Assembly: GCA_009776515.1 (NCBI GenBank)
Contig: WRNP01000021.1
Coordinates: 1-18,800 of the forward strand
Reading direction: 5' to 3'
DNA length: 18,800 bases
Source of the DNA: Dehalococcoidia bacterium
GTDB lineage: Bacteria; Chloroflexota; Dehalococcoidia; Dehalococcoidales; UBA1222
Part shown: positions 15,017 to 18,800 of the stretch, piece by piece
Layout: every line of letters starts with the position of its first letter
How positions within the stretch are numbered: position 1 is the stretch's first letter
The notes under the pieces: model-generated
The model's database searches: none
Told to the model about the DNA's origin: nothing
Seen by the model: only the letters and a program-made list of their open reading frames with translations
Program-made: the position numbers and the translations under genes

Positions 15017-16432
15017 TTAGAATCGAAAGTACAGGAATGGGTTGAACGACCCATCTACCAAAAATCCTACTGTCAACAACAGTAGCGCCATAATAGCTAC
15101 CGGCTCAGCGATGTCCAGAACCCTGGTGATGACCATATTCCTGCGCAGCTTCCCGCCGATGGCGGCCACGAGCGGCGTAGAGGCGACTGCCGCAATGGCG
15201 AACAGCCCCGCATAACTGCTAAGATAGTATCGGCTTTCAACTCCCCAAAATGCGCGCCCGCCCATTCCGGACATTGCAGCAAAGTTACGGCCAACCTCAC
15301 TCAAAGTGTCAGCATTAAAGATGACAAAGCCGAAGAAAACGGCCGCCATGGCAAAAATATGGCCAAATACCCTTGGTATCTTGCCCAACACCTTAAGCAA
15401 CACCAATTTCTCCAGTGCCAGCAACGCCGCAAAATAGAGGCCCCAGGCGATGAAATTCCAACTAGCTCCGTGCCAGAACCCCGTCAATAACCACACGACC
15501 GCGATATTGAAAAACCACTTCGGCTTCGACACTCTATTGCCCCCTAGCGGGATATAGATGTAGTCGCGGAACCATCTAGACAGGGTCATGTGCCATCTGC
15601 GCCAGAAATCGGTAACCGAGCGCGCCATATAGGGAAGATTGAAGTTTTCGGGGAACTTAAACCCCAGCATCGCGCCTAATCCTATGGCCATATCGGAATA
15701 ACCGGAGAAGTCAAAATAGATCTGGAAAAAGAAAGCCGCCGCACCCATCCAGGCAAACAGCACCGAGGACTCCCCCGAGTATGAAATAATACTGCCCAAT
15801 TCAGCCATGGTGTTCGCAACCAATACTTTCTTGGCAAGCCCTAAAACAAAACGCCGCACACCATATGAGAATCCAGCAATGGTTATCGCTCTGTTATCCA
15901 GCTCGCGTTCTACCTCGGTATAGCGCACGATGGGCCCCGCCACCAATTGCGGGAACATGGCGACATAAGTCGCAAATTTTACCAGATTTCTTTGGGCCTT
16001 AGTCCGTGCCAGATATATATCAACGGTATAACTCATGTTCTGAAAGGTATAAAAGCTGATACCGATAGGCATCACAGCTTTCAACAGAGGAAGGGATATA
16101 TTCAACATGGAGTTGATATTCTCAATGAAGAAGTCGCAGTACTTGAAATATCCCAACAGGCCCAAATTGGCTAGCAGAGAGACCGCCAGGGTAATTTTGG
16201 GGATAATCCGCTCGCCCCTAAACCGCTCAATCAACAGCGAACACGTATAGTTAATGGCCACCGAAAACAGCAGCGCCAAAACCATGAGCTGTTCTCCATA
16301 GAAGTAAAAGAGCAGGCTAGCGGCCAGCAGTATGCCGTTTCTCGCACCTAAAAAGCGCTGCGGTACCGCATAATACAGTAGCAGTACCGCAGGCAAGAAG
16401 ACAAAAAGAAATGAGATGCTGGAGAATACCAT
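15017..16432 (-). CDS. MBOAT-family membrane O-acyltransferase (AlgI/DltB-like)
   Basis: The 471-aa polytopic protein has about ten or more hydrophobic segments spread over its length. AlgI-like landmarks are MPIGISFYTFQNMSYTVD (121-138), VAGPIVRY (164-171), QIYFDFSGYSDMAIGLG (237-253), FWRRWHMTLSRWFRDYIYIPLGG (276-298) and WLLTGFWHGASWNF (314-327), with the presumed catalytic His321. Proteins of this kind pass acyl groups, often acetyl, from the cytoplasm across the membrane. Length is typical of AlgI. ATG 16432 lacks a strong Shine-Dalgarno; it lies 20 bases after the DUF4358-like gene, so coupling may help. With the DHHW protein it forms a likely two-part O-acylation machine. Confidence 0.93.
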   Translation of the reverse strand: MVFSSISFLFVFLPAVLLLYYAVPQRFLGARNGILLAASLLFYFYGEQLMVLALLFSVAINYTCSLLIERFRGERIIPKITLAVSLLANLGLLGYFKYCDFFIENINSMLNISLPLLKAVMPIGISFYTFQNMSYTVDIYLARTKAQRNLVKFATYVAMFPQLVAGPIVRYTEVERELDNRAITIAGFSYGVRRFVLGLAKKVLVANTMAELGSIISYSGESSVLFAWMGAAAFFFQIYFDFSGYSDMAIGLGAMLGFKFPENFNLPYMARSVTDFWRRWHMTLSRWFRDYIYIPLGGNRVSKPKWFFNIAVVWLLTGFWHGASWNFIAWGLYFAALLALEKLVLLKVLGKIPRVFGHIFAMAAVFFGFVIFNADTLSEVGRNFAAMSGMGGRAFWGVESRYYLSSYAGLFAIAAVASTPLVAAIGGKLRRNMVITRVLDIAEPVAIMALLLLTVGFLVDGSFNPFLYFRF

Positions 16433-16452
16433 CGGCTAACCGCAAGAATGTC

Positions 16453-16953
16453 TTACTTCAGACCGAGGAAGACCCGCGCGATGTTGTCGGCATTAGTCCT
16501 ATCGGCCAGTGCCAACAGGATAACATCACCAATACGCTCAATCCTCTTGGCACCAGCGCCCATACAAATCCACTTATCATGGTCAATATTGTCATCTATC
16601 GACTTCATCCAGGCCTCTGCGTTCTCACCATTCTTGATCTTCACCACCACCAGTGAGTAGTCAGCGGGAGACATAGCCGACTCGGACGCACACGCATCCT
16701 GGAAAGGGATACCGTCAATGCCCAGAAACCAAGAACACCTGCTGGCAACCGCCTCGGTATCGTGGAACATGGTATACGTCATGTGATCCTTTATGTACTG
16801 CGTCTGTTCAACATGTTCGTATATATATTCAATAATCTCTCTACACGATTTATCTAGGACCTCGCCGCCTGATGCCCCGTGGTCATTACTGTTGCAAGCA
16901 ACGAAAGGCATGAGCATTAAGAGAGCCAGAAGTGCCGCCATTGATTTTCTCAT
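16453..16953 (-). CDS. DUF4358-like lipoprotein
   Basis: This 166-aa protein has a short signal peptide ending in PFVAC (Cys20), consistent with lipidation although Phe occupies -3. The mature part includes YSLVVVKIKNGENAEAWMKS (94-113) and AKRIERIGDVILLALADRT (130-148), resembling DUF4358 proteins, which in Clostridia are often found beside MBOAT and DHHW genes. ATG 16953 is chosen because AAGGAT lies upstream by six bases; an upstream start near 17001 would put hydrophilic residues before the signal peptide. First gene of the operon. Its function is not known; a surface accessory role in glycan acylation is inferred from neighbours only. Confidence 0.72.
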   Translation of the reverse strand: MRKSMAALLALLMLMPFVACNSNDHGASGGEVLDKSCREIIEYIYEHVEQTQYIKDHMTYTMFHDTEAVASRCSWFLGIDGIPFQDACASESAMSPADYSLVVVKIKNGENAEAWMKSIDDNIDHDKWICMGAGAKRIERIGDVILLALADRTNADNIARVFLGLK

Positions 16954-17062
16954 TTTCCATCCTTTGTTTAATTTGCATCGGTGCCAGTGGCCATCTACCA
17001 ATCAGCCAAGCTACAGGTGGGCACTCATTACTTTACAGTTTTTCGGCAGAGGCAACCACCAA

Positions 17063-17087
17063 CTACAAATTATAACGGTGTTTGTAG
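17063..17087 (-). promoter_or_regulatory. Inverted repeat over a -10 element upstream of the O-acylation operon
   Basis: CTACAAA (17063-17069) and TTTGTAG (17081-17087) form a perfect 7-bp inverted repeat with an 11-base spacer. On the minus strand the spacer and one arm contain TATAAT (17069-17074), a perfect -10, though no good -35 is found at 17 bases. A repressor or activator site is plausible. The rest of the roughly 290-base stretch between 16954 and 17243 shows no gene I can support. Confidence 0.4.
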
Positions 17088-17179
17088 GCAAAAGATAGGG
17101 TTAACTGGCTCACAAAAACGGCACGGAAAGAAGCACCCCACCCGTCCCCAGACCGAATCTGCCATGCGACAGACTTTTA

Positions 17180-17218
17180 GTGAAATATGGCCGCCAGACT
17201 CTTAATCTGGATATTCAC
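17180..17218 (+). other. Imperfect hairpin resembling a lysine tRNA anticodon arm
   Basis: GTGAA/TTCAC and TAT/ATA form an outer stem, and CCAGA (17194-17198) pairs with TCTGG (17206-17210) around the 7-base loop CTCTTAA. Bulges of one and five bases separate the stems. The inner stem-loop matches the geometry and loop of a tRNA-Lys(CTT) anticodon arm, but D and T arms are missing. It lies 25 bases before the GNAT start and may be a leader RNA structure. Confidence 0.35.
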
Positions 17219-17243
17219 CTGCCTTTCGCGGTATGATTCCAAT

Positions 17244-17804
17244 ATGACACTTCCGACTCTGGCCGGGCTCAAGGTTCGGTTGTGCCCCAAATCTGCCGCC
17301 GATGCCCGAAGCGACTATCGCTGGCAGAAAGATGCCGAGCTTATGGCCTTAAATGGCAACGAACCGCTCCGGGAATCTTTCCTAGATTACCTAACCCTGA
17401 GTGCCGCCGACTATGGCACCGCGAACGGCATGGAGATGTTTGCTATCCGCACCCTGTCAGAAAACCGCCATATCGGCAACTGCGCACTATACCAACTTGA
17501 CCATGCGGCTGGCGAAGCGCAACTTGGCATTACTCTCGGCGAGCGAGACTGCTGGGGACATGGTTATGGACATGATGCCATGATGACCATGGTCAATTAT
17601 GCCTTAGAGTCCCTCGGATTGGTAAGGCTACATCTTAAAACCCTAGAGAATAACGACCGCGCCAGAAGGTGTTTTGAAAAATGTGGCTTTTCGCCTTACG
17701 GAAAACTGCTGCACGAGGGGCACCAATACATCTTGATGGAACTTCGCGCGGCCTCCATGCCTAGCCCCGCAGAAGATCAAGCCCCTGGGAAAATGCTCAG
17801 CTAA
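17244..17804 (+). CDS. GNAT-family N-acetyltransferase, RimJ/RimL-like
   Basis: The 186-aa protein is a GNAT acetyltransferase that would use acetyl-CoA to acetylate an amine. The acetyl-CoA binding motif A is QLGITLGERDCWGHGYGHDA, with the WGHGYG turn that holds the pyrophosphate, followed by the LHLKTLENNDRARRCFEKCGF segment typical of RimJ/RimL relatives. The ATG at 17244 is chosen because it gives the usual short lead before KVRLCP; ATG 17187 would add a hydrophobic segment over the hairpin region. No strong Shine-Dalgarno is seen. The C-terminal 15 residues go beyond the fold. It overlaps the convergent MaoC gene by 8 bases at the stops. The substrate cannot be told; protein N-terminus, polyamine or antibiotic are all possible. 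Confidence 0.88.
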   Translation: MTLPTLAGLKVRLCPKSAADARSDYRWQKDAELMALNGNEPLRESFLDYLTLSAADYGTANGMEMFAIRTLSENRHIGNCALYQLDHAAGEAQLGITLGERDCWGHGYGHDAMMTMVNYALESLGLVRLHLKTLENNDRARRCFEKCGFSPYGKLLHEGHQYILMELRAASMPSPAEDQAPGKMLS

Positions 17805-18210
17805 ATGCCGTAACCACAGCCATCCCAACCACCGTCTTCTCGCTGCGGAGATTTTCTACCCATACCTCAAGCGTTATCCGCTCCCCCAGCGCCTCTTTCA
17901 CCACACCACAACAGATAAGGCGCTCGCCAAGTAAATTCATTCCTTTATAGCTTACTGTAAGCTTAGTCAGCCAGCCCCAGTCTCCCAGCCATTCCACCAC
18001 CATCTGCCCCAAAAAAGCCAGCAGGAGCTGCCCGGGCACGATCACCCCCGGTAGCCCCATACTCACAGCAAAGGCACAGTCACCATGAACGGGATTATCA
18101 TCTCCGGACACCACAGTCCATCTCAATAGCTGCTCTGCTGTCGGCTGTCTCTCAAACGGCGGAGCCTTAGCCCCGATCCGAATATTGCCGGGCCTCGACC
18201 GCCTAACCAC
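17797..18210 (-). CDS. MaoC-type hot-dog dehydratase, catalytic half
   Basis: This 137-aa protein is a single MaoC-like hot-dog domain. The hydratase motif SGDDNPVH (catalytic Asp and His) is intact, followed by AVSMGLPGVIVPGQLLLAF; many relatives have HG where this has PG. Such proteins hydrate or dehydrate enoyl/3-hydroxyacyl thioesters. GTG 18210 is chosen because AGAGGG lies four bases upstream and the start overlaps the stop of the preceding gene by 8 bases. In-frame sequence upstream to 18300 has no family similarity. The partner gene supplies the other hot-dog half. The last eight bases overlap the GNAT gene on the other strand. Confidence 0.85.
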   Translation of the reverse strand: MVRRSRPGNIRIGAKAPPFERQPTAEQLLRWTVVSGDDNPVHGDCAFAVSMGLPGVIVPGQLLLAFLGQMVVEWLGDWGWLTKLTVSYKGMNLLGERLICCGVVKEALGERITLEVWVENLRSEKTVVGMAVVTAFS

Positions 18211-18640
18211 CGAGCCCTCTCGGCCAAACGATGGCCAACTGTCGGCTAGTGGCAACGCTCTCGCCCCTATAGTCGGAATACTCGCCTTGAATAACAACAA
18301 AAACCGCGTGATTGTCCAACGCCGGCCTTTCGCGTATAGAGATGAGCGTTAGCGTCGCCACTAGCGTTTCCCCGGTGTGTACCAAGCGGCTGGTTTCCAC
18401 ATCGCTTGAGCCGTGCAACACCAAGGGGCCGAGCTTCCTCAGAGCTGATACGACCTGCTCAAAGCCCAGTGTAGCTAGTATGACCGGCGGCACTTGGTCT
18501 ATCCGGTTCCACCATTGCGCATTGCCGCCCACTACTTCGGCATACCGTCGTATCAAATCGCCATTGATGACATGCTCAGACTTAAGCCAAGGATGTCCGA
18601 TTTTTTGCCTGAGGTCTTCCAGCGTTAATGACGCAGTCAT
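18203..18640 (-). CDS. MaoC N-terminal-domain (FAS1-like dehydratase) half
   Basis: The 145-aa protein resembles the FAS1-like/MaoC N-terminal hot-dog that usually lacks catalytic residues and pairs with a catalytic half. Landmarks are the hydrophobic PPVILATLGFE segment, LHGSSDVETSRLVHTGETLVATLTL and the terminal VFVVIQGEYSDYRGESVATSRQLAI, a common ending of this domain. ATG 18640 is chosen since MTASLTLEDLRQKIG resembles family N-termini; an earlier in-frame start near 18757 adds unlike sequence. No Shine-Dalgarno precedes it; the promoter predicted at 18656-18685 would give a very short leader. It precedes and overlaps the catalytic half. Together they likely form one heterodimeric dehydratase for fatty acid or related thioester metabolism. 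Confidence 0.83.
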   Translation of the reverse strand: MTASLTLEDLRQKIGHPWLKSEHVINGDLIRRYAEVVGGNAQWWNRIDQVPPVILATLGFEQVVSALRKLGPLVLHGSSDVETSRLVHTGETLVATLTLISIRERPALDNHAVFVVIQGEYSDYRGESVATSRQLAIVWPRGLGG

Positions 18641-18655
18641 AGCTTTGGGAAATAG

Positions 18656-18685
18656 ATTGTAACTGCTATGCAGTGATAAAAACAA
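18656..18685 (-). promoter_or_regulatory. Promoter of the MaoC gene pair with an internal palindrome
   Basis: On the minus strand TTGTTT (18680-18685) and TACAAT (18656-18661, five of six) are 18 bases apart. Transcription would begin near 18649, about nine bases before ATG 18640, leaving no room for a Shine-Dalgarno, consistent with none being seen. The spacer holds a 5-bp inverted repeat, ACTGC-TAT-GCAGT (18662-18674), which is well placed for a repressor. Confidence 0.45.
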
Positions 18686-18707
18686 GATGCCGCATTGCCT
18701 CATAATT

Positions 18708-18751
18708 AATAGCACCGAAAAGGGTAACGTTGCATCAAAAGAGAATAGCAC
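18708..18751 (+). repeat. Direct repeat AATAGCAC, 36 bases apart
   Basis: AATAGCAC occurs at 18708-18715 and 18744-18751. Extended by three bases each (CGA versus TGA) the copies match at ten of eleven. They lie between the divergent MaoC promoter and the gene starting at 18791 and could be protein-binding sites. Confidence 0.35.
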
Positions 18752-18758
18752 TGACAAT

Positions 18759-18790
18759 CTGTTCCTCGGAGCCTATGACTGGAGGAACAG
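18759..18790 (+). promoter_or_regulatory. Perfect 9-bp hairpin enclosing a ribosome-binding site
   Basis: CTGTTCCTC (18759-18767) is the exact reverse complement of GAGGAACAG (18782-18790), with a 14-base loop. The 3' arm contains most of the GGAGG Shine-Dalgarno of the ATG at 18791, so when folded the RNA would hide the ribosome site. It may be a thermosensor, a ligand-controlled switch or a protein-binding site; a terminal repeat of a mobile element is another reading. Confidence 0.55.
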
Positions 18791-18800
18791 ATGAAAGAAA
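18791..18800 (+). CDS. Start of an unidentified gene, cut by the window edge
   Basis: ATG 18791 follows a strong GGAGGAACAG ribosome-binding site by the ideal distance. Only three codons and one base are visible (Met-Lys-Glu), so no product can be named. The Shine-Dalgarno lies within the hairpin arm. The gene call rests on the site alone. Confidence 0.4.

Noticed and set aside
17194..17210. Possible tRNA-Lys gene from the CTCTTAA loop and 5-bp stem
   Set aside because: No D arm, T arm or acceptor stem can be placed at the right distances; only the anticodon-like arm is present.
17797..18640. Frameshifted single MaoC gene
   Set aside because: The second frame has its own GTG with AGAGGG upstream overlapping the first stop, and the first product ends where the N-terminal domain normally ends, so two coupled genes fit better.
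18730..18758. TTGCAT - 17 bases - GACAAT as promoter of the gene at 18791
   Set aside because: Both hexamers are weak (three and four of six) and the start would fall inside the hairpin's 5' arm; kept only as a possibility.
1..18800. CRISPR array, insertion sequence, prophage, rRNA
   Set aside because: No regularly spaced repeats, transposase, integrase, phage structural gene or rRNA-like sequence was found; the HNH protein alone is not evidence for phage.

Overview
The window is a gene-dense, fairly GC-rich piece of bacterial chromosome with replication, translation-support and cell-surface genes on both strands. No gap between genes exceeds 300 bases; the longest is about 290. I saw no rRNA, complete tRNA, CRISPR array or insertion sequence. 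The combination of a dnaB-dnaD start, a DnaC/IstB-type loader, a lysA-holB-ricT operon, a TldD/TldE pair with a PAC2 protein, and MaoC-type dehydratase halves suggests Chloroflexota, perhaps Dehalococcoidia. This is inference from family memory, not a database match.

Layout. (1) 1-3259, plus strand: the end of replicative helicase dnaB, a DnaD-domain primosome protein, and an unusual helicase-loader-like protein with a zinc finger and two complete AAA+ modules in tandem. All three genes overlap. (2) 3278-4899: a stand-alone Hsp70 substrate-binding domain without its ATPase (minus strand, own consensus promoter), a small AT-richer alpha/beta-barrel-like protein, and an HNH endonuclease. (3) 4916-8291, minus strand: an operon read lysA, holB, ricT. 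(4) 8351-13148, plus strand: a clear promoter followed by a small helix-turn-helix protein, tldD, tldE, a PAC2-family protein and a HEAT-repeat protein, tightly packed and probably one operon concerned with peptide or protein processing. (5) 13231-16953: a Big_2-type lipoprotein facing a minus-strand operon (DUF4358-like lipoprotein, MBOAT O-acyltransferase, DHHW/AlgX-like protein), which looks like an extracytoplasmic O-acylation system. (6) 17244-18640: a GNAT acetyltransferase converging on two translationally coupled genes that together make a two-hot-dog MaoC dehydratase. (7) At the 3' edge, a perfect 9-bp hairpin buries the ribosome-binding site of a gene that starts ten bases before the window ends.

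The most unusual items are the orphan Hsp70 substrate-binding domain, the tandem double-ATPase loader, the TldD/TldE-PAC2-HEAT operon, and the SD-sequestering hairpin at the right edge. Promoters and operators were called by eye and are weaker evidence than the protein calls.
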